From Astrocystis sublimbata (taxonomy: Eukaryota > Ascomycota > Sordariomycetes > Xylariales > Xylariaceae): a DNA stretch of 64,000 nt. The position numbers were made by a program, and so were the translations under genes. The stretch lies in NCBI GenBank assembly GCA_022453515.1, contig JAJNNY010000036.1, positions 62,001 to 126,000 of the forward strand, in the 5' to 3' direction. The notes beneath the pieces were generated by a model. It was not told the origin of the DNA. It ran no database searches and worked only from the letters and a program-made list of their open reading frames with translations. The stretch's first letter is position 1, and each line of letters opens with the position of its first letter. Shown in pieces: positions 10,645-22,968 of this stretch.

Positions 10645-12837
10645 GTGCGGGAGCCGGACTACTCATCTCGCTTCGAAGTTAATTTTCGTTACGCCGCTAC
10701 TTACACCTGGAAAAAAGCACTCGTACTAGTTTTGCTAGCACACATCGTCGGCCTCTTGGTCGACAAGTACACAGGTCTTTACGGCTTTCGTCGTACTAGC
10801 TTAATTGGTGTGACAGTTGCTTTTATTGACGTTGCCGCTTTTCACATTGCTTGGTCACGAGAACTGAACATGAGACGTAATGAACGCCAATGATTTGAGA
10901 AATGGAATGATTTGAATCCAGACCACAGACAGACAGATGACAGATGGTGGACGGAAAGGGTGGGTGGATGGAATTGATACCTAACACGTTTTGTGGTTTA
11001 TGTACTTGTACTCACTTATATGGCCTCCTTTTTCTTCGTTGCTTTTTTCTTTGCCAATACCACTCACGAGTAATATGGACTTTCTCCCTTAATTCTTGAT
11101 TTGGACGAAAATCTGGAGTATGATGTTTGAGACTGGCCGTTTCCATGACAATTTCCGTCCCTCAAGTGACTGCTGTTCTATCTTCCCAACGCATGGGGAC
11201 GACGGCCATGAAACAAAGCCGCAAATAAGACTCGAATCTGCTATCCACGAGTCGGAGACTGTGGAGCGATGGACTAATGAAAATGGATTGTTTCACTCAC
11301 AAAGTTCATCCCTTCTATCGCTATGTACTGCGTCGCGTCAGCTAGTCGGGGCGAGAACTCGCGGTTTGTTACCTACGATCAGATAACACACATGTTTTCA
11401 TGTTGGTTCAACATTTATTGATCTATTGTATGTCGTGAGAAAAATGTCTTAACAGATTCCATCGCGCTATCATGCTAACTCTTATATTGTATTGTAGGTC
11501 CATTCCTATGTTTAATGTTTGTGCAGGTAAGCATCTATTATAGCCACATCGAAAAAGAGAAAGTGCCCATCACATCCGTAAGAAATACAATACATACATA
11601 CCATGTACGTGTACGTGTACCGAAGAAAAACATGCAGTTTAGTGAATTAAGGTAAGGGAGGAGAAATGGGCGGTTAGGTTTTTCCACTTTCCCCTTCACC
11701 AGCTGCATGCAGTCCAACCCACTCCGCCTGGGTTGAGGAGGTACCTAAGGTAATATCTCCATCAAACAAACCACCGCCATTAATCATTGTGAGCATAGCG
11801 CCGCCATAAAGATACCTATAGAATTGAATGATTTATCGAGTACGGACGATCCTTCAGCTTTCATAATTACCATCAAACTCTTCGTATACAGTACCTGACC
11901 TTTGGTGCCTAAAGCAAGAATGACCCAATAGTAGAAATAGAAAACCTTAGCACACAGACCATGGGACGACCCAAACAAAGATTAGCAAAATGCAAGAACC
12001 ACACATAAACAACGTATGGCTGGCTTATCAAGCAGAAAATCAAGTAAGGAAGAATTCTGACGTTAGCTCACTTTCCCCATCCCTCGATCCCAACCAATGA
12101 CAAACTGGGAGATTTCCCAAGTAGGTAAGGCAAAGGAGGCTATGCTGTGATATATACTATGCCAAAGGGGCGCAGCAGTGACGGCAGTTGAACACTCCCT
12201 TAACCAGAGCACTAAATGAAGCCTTACCTATAGGGTCAAAATGTCACGAGGTAGGGCTTTCGTAGAGCGGGAATGGCCGATGTTCACTCATACCGGTACC
12301 TTAGTGAGCTGACACCACCAGGGTAATAGGAAAGGAAGTATTTCACACAACGATGACTTGAAATCACGAGTCTTTCTCGCTTGAACCCCACCTGCATTAT
12401 CTAGACGACAGACGTTAATCTAATAGCTTGCGCGGAACGGGAGAAGAGAGAGAGGTCCTGGGTGACGAGGAACAGCGGGCTTAGAGCCAATGTTCTTTTG
12501 GTTTTTGTCGTTCGTTCCCTCTCGACATACAAGAACGCCTGCAGAAAGGCACCAACCAAGAGATACACGGAGATAGAGATAGAAGGAAAACATCAAGATG
12601 TCACGTAGTCCCCTCGCTGAACCAGGCGTCCAGGTTTGCTCCGTTTTCAGGATCAACAGTAGCAGTCCTCAAGGTTCTCATCATATCCTGTCCTTCCCAG
12701 GCTAATGATGTTTGTTGCGGTGTCGCCCAGAGTCCTGCCTAGACCTGTCCTGTCGTTGTGTCCGTGGTCCGTGTGTCGCAAGGAGGAGATCTGTTACCTA
12801 GCTAGGCTAGGCCAAGGCCGGGGATGAAATCAGATCA
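10645..12837. other. 2.2-kb convergent spacer
   Basis: No supported gene. It holds the 3' flanks of the acyl-CoA synthetase and NCS-1. Simple-sequence stretches include a CAGA-type tract near 10,925 and TACG/TGTACG runs near 11,590-11,625. A TAGGTACCTA-like word sits near 11,740. Confidence 0.45.
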
Positions 12838-13854
12838 TCAGACCAAGCCATCATACAGCGATAAGGCTGACACGATCGTCTCGTCGCGTTTGCTTCCCTC
12901 CTTGAACTCCTCCATATCCAAGCTTCCGTTCTCGTCCTTGTCCATCATGCGGAAAATCTTCCTGACACGCTTCTCGGGGGTATCTTCGTCTTCGGGCAGC
13001 TTCACCATGGAACCGACCTAAAGACCGTTAACGCGTCAACAGTGCATCGTTTGTACAAGTCCAGGCATCAACAGAACACCTCGTTGCAACGTAGGGCTGA
13101 GCGAGAGGGCGGGGCAGGTGGGCGCACCATCTTGTATATTGCCTCCACAATCTTCAGCATCTCGTCGTAGCTGATCTTGCCGTCTCCATCAATGTCGTAT
13201 AACTGGAAAGCCCAATCGAGCTTGTCCTCCATCTTGCCACGGCTCGTAACGCTTAGCGCGCAGATGAACTCTTTGAAGTCGATGGACCCGGACTTGTCGG
13301 AGTCGAACACGTTGAAGACATAATCGGCGAACGAGGACGGATCTCCGAAGGGAAAGAATTGCCGGTAGATCTTTTGAAACTCCTCTTTCGTGAGCATACC
13401 AGAGGGGCAGTCCTTCAGGAAACCTGAGTAGAAAGAGAGAGTGAGCGCTGTCGCAGGTCGAGGGAGTGAGATGGCCGATGAACTGGCCCTGGCCCTGGCG
13501 GTAACTTACCCTTGTACCACTGTTGCAACTCCTTCTTGTCAAAGTGCGTGGACTTCTGAAGCTCGGCCAGCTGCTCTTGGGAGAGCTTGGATTGACTGCC
13601 GAATCATGTGAGCCCCGAATACGTCATACTCGAGAGAGGTAAATGCGCGCAACAATCGACCTGGGCCGGCTGAGGTATAAGGGCACAGAAGCAGAACGAG
13701 GGGTAGTTGAGAAGGAAGGGGAACCGTCCATGTGACGGACCCGCCAAGTCGTCGCAATACGAGAAGAAGACAAGGAGTATGCAAGATGATAGCGACGACA
13801 AGAGTGTTGCATCACGAGGGGTTAAAAGCGACGGTATACATACGATTTGCCCAT
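12838..13854 (-). CDS. NCS1: neuronal calcium sensor 1 / frequenin (Frq1) homologue
   Basis: Four exons: 13854-13844, 13595-13510, 13423-13128, 13017-12838; 190 aa, exactly the family length. Starts MGKSQSKLS, with Gly2 as an N-myristoylation site. Four EF-hands: EF1 is degenerate (CPSG in the loop region, as in all NCS-1); EF2 [14 protein letters not shown]3 [12 protein letters not shown] and EF4 [12 protein letters not shown] keep their calcium ligands. It ends ALSLYDGLV. In yeast, Frq1 binds and activates the phosphatidylinositol 4-kinase Pik1; in filamentous fungi NCS-1 affects growth and calcium tolerance. The 11-nt first exon is followed by GTATGT, and the remaining introns are GTAAGT...CAG and GTGCGC...TAG with a TTAAC branch site. 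Confidence 0.96.
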
Positions 13855-16800
13855 ATTCTATGTCAGGGTAGCGAGCTGGATTCGTGAAGGAGAAGGCAAG
13901 CGGAGGGAGCGCAAGGGCCGCGGGGGGCGAAGTCGTAGCAACACCGAGTATCCGTGATAGGATTGACGGTGTCTGGTCTGTAGCGTATAGTCGGGATGCA
14001 GGTCTTCAGTGTAGTTGTCACCGTGTCTAAGGCCGGCGATACGAGGCACGGCGTTGATGGAGGGGGTGGTGGGTAGGTTGTACTTTGAACTGGGTTGTAG
14101 GTAAGGATAAAAGATGAACGATAATAAGGTTGCAAGTGATGCGCGCCACAAGAAAGAAAGTCGAATTAGGTAGGTCAGTTGGCTGGGCTGGAAAAAGGCA
14201 ACTTCGAGTGAGGCAGCGAAGCGGCGAAGTGGTAATGTGGTAACGAGAGGACGGCAGGTGGAGGGTAGAGCGAGGTAGGGCGCCGCGGATGGACGGCGCT
14301 ACTTCATAAGCAGCTACCTCACCTCCTTGGACAAGGTGCCCCCCGAGCCCCCCCAGGTGGGGTTGTGATCTTGGTAGGTACTCGAGGTACCCTGATGTGC
14401 CTGATGCTGCGTTGCGCTGCCCTGCGCTGTACCTATGCGCCTGCGTACTTCTGCGGTAGCGCAACGCAACGGCGTGCTGTAGCCTGTTACAGATCAAGTA
14501 CCGGTACGTGGCGCCTACTGGGCGCCAGGCAAGCCAGGATAGCCCAGAGACAGAGCCGCACGAGTCGGGACCGGCGGGGTCGCGGCGGTCTTGCTTAGGC
14601 CTGGCACCCTGTCCTCGCATAGAGCCACCCCCCGAAGCGAGTGCGGGAGCGCTTCTAGAAGCTCTAGCAATTCGCCATTTCGAAGGGGCAGCGTTGATGG
14701 TGCTATTCTAAGACGATGGCAAATCAGGACAGGAGTAAGGCAGAGACAAAGGCCGAATACAGGTACGTTGACTGATGCAGATGTGCCAATTCCTTGATTG
14801 GCAATTGGCCCTTTTGCGCCGAATGCATGTTCGCATTCGCAAAGCACGGTTCTGTATCGTAGGTAGCAGTAGGATCACAATCCCCGACGAGGCCAGGGGA
14901 CGCCGAAGAAGTGGCTTGCTGGCCCTTTGTTTCATGGCCTTTGTGTCGTAAACCACGCGACAGAAGCTTTTACTTGTCCAGGCTTGGCCGAGTCTTGTAC
15001 GACGTTTGCTTAATACTGTCACGTTTCCCCTTTGCTAATCGTGGACTTATTGGCCATTGAAGGCGAGTAGCAAGCAGCATGCCGGCCGCTTCCGGGTAAC
15101 GCACAGAGGCATACATAGTACAGGCTGACAAAACCGACGGCTTGGATACAATCATAGGTACGGTCCGTACCTACATGTAGGGACCATCGGGGACTGTAGC
15201 CAAGTACCTGGGCACTGCGCTCGCAACGGACGGTGGGCCGCTGTCGCATCCCTTGTCTGCCGATGCCATTGTACCTACTCGTACTTGAAGATCACCTTGT
15301 ACTGAGCGCGCTGTTGCCGTGTCGCGATATTTCTTTGGGGTCATCGCCATAGACAAGACGAAAACAGATCCTATGAGTAGAAATAGTAGCCTATACTTAC
15401 ATAAGCAGGGAATGCAATGAACGGTCCATGCATGCATGCAGGTGAGATGTGCTTCGTTGCTTTTGTACCTTACCTGGGGCAGCATCTATAATTGGCACCA
15501 AGGGACCATGTCCATTGTTAATGTCGCGGTTTTGTGGTCGAAGCCATCCCTCAACCAGCCTCGACCAGCCTTGTCGATAGAGTTCTCTAAGATGCAGCTC
15601 CTAGCTTCAGGACCAAGGCCAGCGCTCGGCCAGCGTGCCGTGTCGACTGGCGAACTGTATCGATGCGCGCATTGAGCCCATTGTTGGACGATCTCCGATG
15701 CTAGTGAGGGGTCGACGCCATGATTGATTGATAATGCCTCGTTCGTCTGTTTTGCGTCTCCTTCTTCCGGAGCAATAGACCGGACGAGGTAAATGCCAAG
15801 CTTTCCATCGACGAATGAACCACGGCCGAGGAGTGACGATAGATAGAAGCGTACGTGGAGGCATCCCGGTAGGGCAGCTGGTTCGTAGCTGTAATCGGGT
15901 GATGGAACCTTACAGAACGAGAACGCGCCAGTGTGGGGTTGTTTCTCCCTTGCTGCAACTAAGTACAGGTACTGTTACCTGAATGTCGCGATGGCGGGGT
16001 AGAAGAGCACGAGATCAGCAGCTGCTAGCAGCCGCTCGATGCTGTCAATGCTAAATGAACCCCACGTCCCGTCCCCATCAAGTGGTCCTCTCCGTCCTCA
16101 CGATATGTACGTCATCACGTAGCTTGCGCGTGTCAACCCCATTACATCATCGTCTATAAGCAACAACTTGATTCGTTGTATTCTGGATAGTAAACAAGTC
16201 AATTCCTCATGAGAAACTACGTATCACATATGTCGTCGACACATGATGTGGTGAAAAGTTACCATTCTCTAACAAGCGATAGCCCGTCTCACTACATCTA
16301 GGTAGTGCTTATCGTTTCCCTACCTACAGTACCTCTAGGGTTGAGACTTCGATGGAAGCGCGGCCTGTGCAACCACACCATTTGCATAGTTGTAATTGTA
16401 TTGGTTGACACATTTGCAAGGTCGGACGATACCTAGCTTACTATCACAAAACAGGTTGCTACGTGGTACAGCATCGAAGCTTTTTCAATGTTATTAAGCC
16501 ACATCCGGGACACATACCGAATAAGGTTGCATACGGAAGTGGAGTGAGTTGCCAAAAGGAGACTGAAGGCAACTGTCGGGTTACCTTCTCACTTGAATAA
16601 ATAGATTAATACGAGGTATTGATGAGATGAGGCATGCATATATTCTTGACAATGATATTTGACCTTTAATGATTCCTCTTTGCATACACCATCAGCTTAG
16701 TTGGAGCGCAGCGGTCTGTTCTCCGATACCCCCTTGTCCAAGCTAATCAAATCATCAGCCATTTTCATCGTCTCTAGCTCCCGCCCGTGGTATATATGGC

Positions 16801-16949
16801 AGCTAGGAAGATAGCTAGCAAGGAGTAGAGGGAGTGGTGCTGGTGATGCCAATGCGGTTCGCCGTTAAACGCCAATGATCGCTGAAACCCCTAACTGGCA
16901 ATGTCGAATGCAACCGTCCCTGTCGCTGTCCCTTGGAAACAAAGACTCG
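13855..16949. other. 3.1-kb spacer, NCS-1 promoter and CDC45 3' flank
   Basis: No supported protein gene. 13.86-14.3 kb looks like the NCS-1 leader and promoter. Open frames at 14.0-14.6 and 15.2-15.5 kb have no domain or splice support. Simple tracts: CATG repeats near 15,427-15,440; GC-rich GCGCTG/CCTGCG near 14,405-14,470. Sequence near 16.1-16.7 kb is AT-rich and structureless to my eye. Confidence 0.4.
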
Positions 16950-19621
16950 CTACCCCACGACAGCCTTCATGCTGAGGCTTTCTAAAAATCCGGTCAGGTC
17001 CTCCTTCCGCACTTCCACTACGCAGTGCTCAAAGCTATCGATCCGCACACGCGCATTTGTTTCGTTGACGACGTCCTGAAAGGCGCTGCCGAACTTGTTC
17101 AGGCCATAACCACGATCTTTGCGTGCTTCCTGCTCGTCCTCTTCGTCTTCGTCTGAATCGGAATCCGACTCGCTGGCTTCCGATTCCGTGTCGTTCTCTT
17201 CGTCATCGTTCCCTGCCGCAGCTCGAGCAGCGCGCTTGTCTTCCTTGATTTTCTCCTTGTTCGTGCGCCGGAGTTCACGCTCCTGGGCCTTGGCTGCTTT
17301 GGCCGCCTGCTTTTCCTTTGCTCCTTCGCGATCCAGGAAGGTGAGGTCTGGACCACCACCTCCACCTGTACCAACCACTACGTAAACACCGCGTTTCTCA
17401 TTCAAGCTTGCCACCACGAGTGGTGTTCCTCGTCCGCCATATGCGAGTTTTCCATTGGAATCTTTTTCTTGCTCTGCAAGAGCCTCACCGATCCACAAGG
17501 CCAGCTTAGTCAGGGCAGCTGGGTGTGTAAAGAGGGGAACATCCGGCCCATCTTTGATGACACACATACGAAAGGCATGCAGATGTCTGATTTGCCGCTT
17601 ACCTATGAGTGATGTGCCAGTGCGGAAGATGGCGCGATGGAGATATTGTGCTGTAGGTAGTCCGGCTTTAAGAGCGTCGATACTGAACGCATATTAGTTT
17701 CGACGCCAGGATGGGACATTAGACGACAACTTACTTCTCGAGAGCATCGTAAGCTTCCCAAAACCGGCTGACCCATTCCTGAGCCTCAGCAGCGCCACTT
17801 ATATCCTCTGCGTCCTGGGATTGGCTGGGACGTATGCGTCCGTCTTCGTCCATCACAGTACTGTTTTTGCCGACCTCAAGCAAGGCGCCGATCACTACAC
17901 CAACATCTTGTGCACTGAGCGTCGCTCTCCAGCCCCAACTCCGAACGAAACCCCAGCCGTCTTTGGCTCCGCCTCGGTCTCTATCGTCCGTATCCGCACC
18001 AGGTACCATATCATCCAGGTTGTAAAGCGCAGCATATTTCAGGAGTTTTGTGCGCAACTCCTTCTTAACCATCATATCCATATGGGTGTAGCTCTGCCTG
18101 CATTGGACTAAGCTCACACCCATCTTTGCCAGTAGTTTGTGAAGTCGCTTTAAGCCACTGTCGCTCCATATTCGTAGTCGTGAGAAGAGGTAGGGGGAGT
18201 GAAGCATGCTGTCGTATAGACTCCAATGTCTGATAAGGAGAAATTTGGGCTCCGGGGAGAGCCTAATGCTTGTATCTTCGGGGCTTCGCGCCGTTGTTGG
18301 AATGATGCCTGCACTCTCTGCTGCTGCTCTGCTGTCTCTGGATCCGAGCACTATTGGATTGAGGCGGCGAACTTCGTCTCTTAACAATTGCCTTATGCGT
18401 GCTCCTCGGACACCCATCCAGCCGTTGGTAGGCCTCGAGTCGGAACCACGGGTGGTAACAGCAAGTCCTGCGGATGAGCGGCCATAGAGTTCCATGGAAG
18501 TCACGCCAACTATAGACAGCCAGAGAAGGTCGTTGTCCTCCCTACCCAGCTCTGAGGCCAGGGAGTAGATCATAGCAGAAATTGGCTCTGAATAGGAAGC
18601 ACCCATGCGATAATATTTTCGAAGAACGGCTTCATTTTCACGTTTCATCCCCAGGAGCCGCCTCCGCAATTTACGGGCAGAGGGCGCTTTGGGAGGCTGT
18701 GCTGCAGATGGCGGGTCGTCCATATCGTCAGAAAATATTGAAGGATTCTGCAGTGACACCAATCCTCGTTGTGCTGGTCGACGTGGTGAATCAGGGATTG
18801 GGGTTGACTGCGTTTTCATTAACACGACAAACAAAAACCGCAATAGGCGAGATGCTTACCGAATTGCTACGCCTCCTTTGCCGTGGCCGGTCATCATCGT
18901 CACTATCCTCGTCGTCGCGATCCGACCACGACTTTCGCTTCTGGCCCGATCGCGCTTCTTCTTCCTCCGGCTCCTGTTCACTCTCCGATTCACCCTCGTC
19001 ATATGCGCCACCGTCATCTTCAACTTCTGGCATGTCCACTAGACTGAGATAGGCGTCTCGTTCTGCATCCAGCTCTTCTTGGATATCACCATCGTCGAGA
19101 ACAACAATGCCACCCTTCCCAGGCTTATAGGAGCGTTCTATGCGACCAGCATTGACACCGCCAGGCGCCCGTGACTGGTAGCTTGCAGCAGTACCCGAGA
19201 GAGGTTCCAAGGGGAATCCTCCAAAGACATTGGCCAAGTTCCACGGTCGATGCGAGTCAATGACCCACACCTCGACACCGTTAAAGCTAGACTCTTCCCC
19301 CTCTACCTCCAGACCTAATATTGTTCCCATATCGACCATGCCACCTACGCCCAGACAAATGACGACACCTCCACTGCCGCCCCGCGTCTCCATCATAGGG
19401 GCGACCAGTTCTTGGCCGGCGCGTTCGAGATCGCCATAGCCAGCTACTGGATGTAGCTTGTGTGGTATGTAATCATGTTTGAGGAGCCGTGTGAGGATTC
19501 GACAAGCGCATAGAGCATCGGGCTCGAGGGCAACGAGGATCAGAACCGGAGGAGACAGCGGATGTCGAGTGTTTTGTAGTTGGAGATAGAGTTTGGATAT
19601 GAGGTCGCGGGGCAGATACAT
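16950..19621 (-). CDS. CDC45: Cdc45 DNA replication initiation factor
   Basis: Three exons: 19621-18860, 18807-17735, 17682-16950; 855 aa. Cdc45 is the C of the CMG (Cdc45-MCM-GINS) helicase that unwinds origins and forks. The N terminus MYLPRDLISKLYLQLQ is diagnostic, followed by ILVALEPDALCACRILT, the degenerate DHH/RecJ-like region, an acidic patch (DDEDSDDDDRP) in the first third, then KRENEAVLRKYYRMGASYSEP in the middle, and SLIGKRQIRHLHAFRMCVIK towards the C terminus. Introns of 52 bp each use GTAAGC...GCAG and GTAAGT...TCAG. A GTAAGC-like sequence inside exon 3 is not spliced, because reading through it gives the conserved GKRQIRHLHAF. The C-terminal region carries a long Lys/Ala then Asp/Glu/Ser-rich insert, predicted disordered. 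Confidence 0.95.
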
Positions 19622-20403
19622 TATTGGCTAAGTATCCGGACTCGCGTTCGAAATTCTACGGCGGATTCATGAGGTAAGGGTGTTTGTAGCAATTTTGGGC
19701 GTTTGAGCCGGTATGGCAGCGTTCGAGAGAGTCGACGGTCTCGTGCAGAGGGCGAAAGGGGGGGTCCCACAGTTTGGCCTTGGTCCTCGATGGAAGGCAG
19801 AGGATCAATCAACTGGGAAATGGACTATTGATGCTCTCAAACTAGACTTTAAAGTAAACAATGTCGTCAATAGTAGTTTTTGAGCGTGTTGGAGTTTAGG
19901 TGGTGTATGGCGTGGTGTATGGCGTGGTGTATGGCGCGGGCTAGGAGGGAAAGGTGGGAGGTACTTTAGTGGTGTCGTGTAAGTGTTGATGAGAAACGCG
20001 GTTGGACCTGCAGCAGACGCGACGTGTAGCGCAATGCACAGCGCTAAATTGAAAACCAAAGTACCTTGGTACCTGCACGTCCCAAAGACTGCCCTTAGGG
20101 AGTGCCCAGACCGTACGCATACAGTGTGCAATTACATGCACTGTATGTACTGCACTACCACACAGAGCAGCGGCATTCTGGTGACTTGACTTGCTTGAAA
20201 TGAAGACACTTACACGACTGTATAGTATTCATGAGATGACATCTGTTTTAAGATAAATTTCAATAGTAGTATGAAACGATGGTACCAATACTAAAGTTTC
20301 AGTGCAGGACAGTCACAGCAGTACGGTATCATATTTCGTCCCGACAAAGTGGCCGGGTTCCATCGTGCCATTTCCCATCGAGAAAAGCAGAGATACATTT
20401 CCG
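19622..20403. other. divergent promoter region of CDC45 and the JmjC protein
   Basis: No gene. Contains a 12-bp minisatellite at 19,901-19,936. An in-frame Met at 20,302 could extend the JmjC protein by 34 residues. Confidence 0.45.
19901..19936 (+). repeat. 12-bp tandem repeat, three copies
   Basis: Three perfect tandem copies of TGGTGTATGGCG, followed by a partial GGGC variant. Intergenic, about 280 bp upstream of CDC45. Confidence 0.9.
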
Positions 20404-22116
20404 ATGAGTTCAAAGCTACAAAAGAGACAACTTATAGAACTCTGCAAAGAGGCTGCATCATCAATTCACACCGAATGTACCAAGATTCTCATCGCTAAGA
20501 ACGATCATGAGCAAGGCATCACCACCACCGCCCTCGGGGGCTGCGGACTGGCGCTCGTTGATCTACTTTTGCGTCAAGCGAATATCGTTCATGGTTTATA
20601 CGAGAATGTAACTCATTCAAAGACCGCTTCGGACGAGCACAAGTCAAATGAGGCACAGAGCTACGACCTTGCTTTCAAGCGTTTAGAAGACCTCGCTTCG
20701 ATCGCCTACGCAAAATTCTACGCTTACATCTACAAAGACCTACCAGCCTGCTGGAGACAGCTTTATACAGATGCTCGTATCCTGAAGTTCTGTCTTCTTT
20801 TTCTGAAGTCAGCCTACGCGCGGGGGTCGGATGAGGTTGCTATTGATGATGCCGCCTCTACGCAAGACAGTGGCCTGGATGAGCTCGTCAAGACATTAGA
20901 CCTCGCATTGATACTAGCCGGAGCCGCGGGCGAGAGGAGAGGGCGAAAATGGATTGATCAAGCTTTACACCTCCTTCATCTTATCTGGCTAGAGGAGAGT
21001 GAACATGACCACGAGGCGACCAGCGGCGACATTACGTCTGGCCATGATCGGCCGTCGAAGCGAGCAAAACTGGCAGGGAATCATGTTGCCTCCGAATCGC
21101 ACGGCACCCATATTGAAAGTTCCATGTTCTCAGATGACGAGCCCTTCACACCACCAGTGACGCATCCAGTAAGGGCAGTCGAATCACAGTCCATCGAAGA
21201 GTTTCAAACTTACATGGACCGACCGCACGATCCCAAGATCGGCCCGGAACCTCTCATTATCCGCAATTCCTTGAGTGGATGGCCAGCGCTGAGCACACGC
21301 CCGTGGAACCAGCCGTCGTATCTCCTATCGCAGACATTTGACGGCCGGCGTCTAGTTCCCGTAGAAGTCGGCCGCAGCTACGTAGATGAGGGCTGGGGCC
21401 AAAAACTGATTACATTTGCGGAATTTCTGCGAGACTACATCGACCCGACTATTGTATCGTCTGCACCCAGTCTTCAGGACGGAGCCAGCTCAAATGAGAC
21501 TGAAAAGGATGAAAGTAGCGAAGCAACAGCGCGAACGCAGTCCAACCCAACAATAGGCTACCTAGCCCAACACCAGCTCTTCACCCAACTACCCACTCTG
21601 CGCAACGACATCCTCGTCCCAGACTACTGCTACACCTCGCCGCCACCCCATCCCACAAACCCGACAATCGACCAGCCGGAGCTCGAAGAGCCGCTTCTCA
21701 ACGCATGGTTCGGGCCCCCGGGGACGATCTCGCCTTTACACAATGACCCGTACCACAACATCCTCACGCAGGTCGTGGGCCGCAAGTACGTGCGGCTGTA
21801 TGCGCCGCAGGAGACGGCTGGACTAGCTGCGCGTGGGAAAGAAAACGGCGTCGAGATGGGGAATACGAGCGCGCTTGATGTTGGGGTGCTAGAGGGGTGG
21901 GACTCTGTTTCGGCTGGTAGTGGTGATGAGGATCGTGATAGGAATGGGGACGAGGAGGGGGCAGAGATAAGTGTAGAGGATATTGAAAGGTTCAAAGCTC
22001 TTCCTTTCGTTGACTGTATCCTCGAGCCAGGCGATGCGCTCTACATACCGATCGGCTGGTGGCACTATGTCAGGGGTCTGAGTGTGAGCTTCAGCGTGAG
22101 CTTTTGGTGGAATTGA
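20404..22116 (+). CDS. JmjC/cupin_8 domain protein (KDM8/JMJD5-like 2-oxoglutarate oxygenase)
   Basis: Intronless; 570 aa from the Met at 20404 (MSSKLQKRQ), or 604 aa from the Met at 20302. The N-terminal half is alpha-helical and lacks a known motif. The C-terminal half is a JmjC fold: PLIIRNSLSGWPALST at its start, then NAWFGPPGTISPLHNDPYHN, holding the iron-binding HxD (His-Asn-Asp), and near the end LEPGDALYIPIGWWHYV, holding the distal His. The metal triad is therefore intact. Between them is an Asp/Glu-Gly-rich loop (about 60 residues). Members of this family hydroxylate protein side chains or, in some reports, act on histones; the substrate here cannot be told. It shares a divergent promoter with CDC45. 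I prefer the shorter start because the extra 34 residues look like translated leader. Confidence 0.85.
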   Translation: MSSKLQKRQLIELCKEAASSIHTECTKILIAKNDHEQGITTTALGGCGLALVDLLLRQANIVHGLYENVTHSKTASDEHKSNEAQSYDLAFKRLEDLASIAYAKFYAYIYKDLPACWRQLYTDARILKFCLLFLKSAYARGSDEVAIDDAASTQDSGLDELVKTLDLALILAGAAGERRGRKWIDQALHLLHLIWLEESEHDHEATSGDITSGHDRPSKRAKLAGNHVASESHGTHIESSMFSDDEPFTPPVTHPVRAVESQSIEEFQTYMDRPHDPKIGPEPLIIRNSLSGWPALSTRPWNQPSYLLSQTFDGRRLVPVEVGRSYVDEGWGQKLITFAEFLRDYIDPTIVSSAPSLQDGASSNETEKDESSEATARTQSNPTIGYLAQHQLFTQLPTLRNDILVPDYCYTSPPPHPTNPTIDQPELEEPLLNAWFGPPGTISPLHNDPYHNILTQVVGRKYVRLYAPQETAGLAARGKENGVEMGNTSALDVGVLEGWDSVSAGSGDEDRDRNGDEEGAEISVEDIERFKALPFVDCILEPGDALYIPIGWWHYVRGLSVSFSVSFWWN

Positions 22117-22494
22117 GGGTATTCAGGAAAACTGTCATACCATGCCATGTAGTATTATATCAACTTGACCTTCGGTTTCCCTCATAGGGTCGAACACCGA
22201 ATCACAAGCAAAGTGATGCGTATGTGGTAATGAGTAAACACCTCATTGTCCTCGTCACCCCTTTCTCATGAACGGGTATTCCCTCAGCTTCTTCACCACG
22301 ACAGCAGGTAGTGCACGACGTATATATACCCTATTCCCCACAAACCACCCATCAGTCAGCGCGACTCACACACCCTATTCACGTAATTGCAGAACAGTCA
22401 AGCATGAATTCATAAACATAGAGTGCAGTGCGCCAAGAACAGTAAGTAGTAGTAAAATTGTAACCAAGTGGTACGCATGAAAATAAAATAGAAC
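22117..22494. other. short convergent spacer
   Basis: 3' flanks of two convergent genes. Nothing recognised. Confidence 0.5.
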
Positions 22495-22968
22495 TCACAA
22501 CTTCTTCCCCGTCCATCGATACCTCAAAACAGGCGGACTCTCCCTCTCCGACACCGTCTCGCCACTATCCACCATGAAGAAGCACACGTTATCCCCTCTA
22601 TTCCCACTTTCATCTCGCTGTGCCTCATCACTTCTGCTCCTGCTTTCACTCCGACCCCGGACATCCGCACTGAAACCATACACATAGCACCGATCCGTCT
22701 CCCCATCAAAGTCGCGGCTCCAATGGTACTGGCAGATGATGTCCCGCATACGTGCAATAGACTCTTCCCGCCTTGCTGCCGATTCCGTAAGAAATCGAGC
22801 TAAGGAGGAGGATGATATCTCATTATCAGACGGCACTGGCGCTGGCACTAGATGTGTGGATGTCTCGACTAGAATGCGCACGGGGTCTGGGACGCCGAGG
22901 ACCGGATCATCAGAGTCGGAACTGCTTGAAGAGTTGGCATCTTGGTCGGCGGCTGGCTCTGTGTCCAT
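22495..22968 (-). CDS. small hypothetical protein, Ser/Asp-rich N terminus
   Basis: Single open frame of 157 aa from MDTEPAADQDANSSSSS. The first 30 residues are acidic and Ser-rich. The middle contains a helical RREESIARMRDIICQYHW stretch, and the C-terminal half has CYVYGFSAD and ends PPVLRYRWTGKKL. No domain recognised. In favour of a real gene: codon use like the neighbours, a compact aromatic C-terminal half resembling a folded small domain, and placement convergent to the JmjC gene. Against: short, low-complexity start, no splice evidence. Function unknown. Confidence 0.5.
   Translation of the reverse strand: MDTEPAADQDANSSSSSDSDDPVLGVPDPVRILVETSTHLVPAPVPSDNEISSSSLARFLTESAARREESIARMRDIICQYHWSRDFDGETDRCYVYGFSADVRGRSESRSRSDEAQRDESGNRGDNVCFFMVDSGETVSERESPPVLRYRWTGKKL

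Noticed and set aside
14027..14620. 197-codon minus frame upstream of NCS-1
   Set aside because: Covers the NCS-1 leader and promoter; Arg/Ser-rich, no domain, no splice logic.
17560..17610. GTAAGC donor inside CDC45 exon 3
   Set aside because: Reading through gives conserved Cdc45 sequence (GKRQIRHLHAF); splicing would delete it.
19901..19936. Repeat considered as CRISPR-like
   Set aside because: Contiguous 12-bp tandem repeat with no spacers, in a eukaryotic genome.
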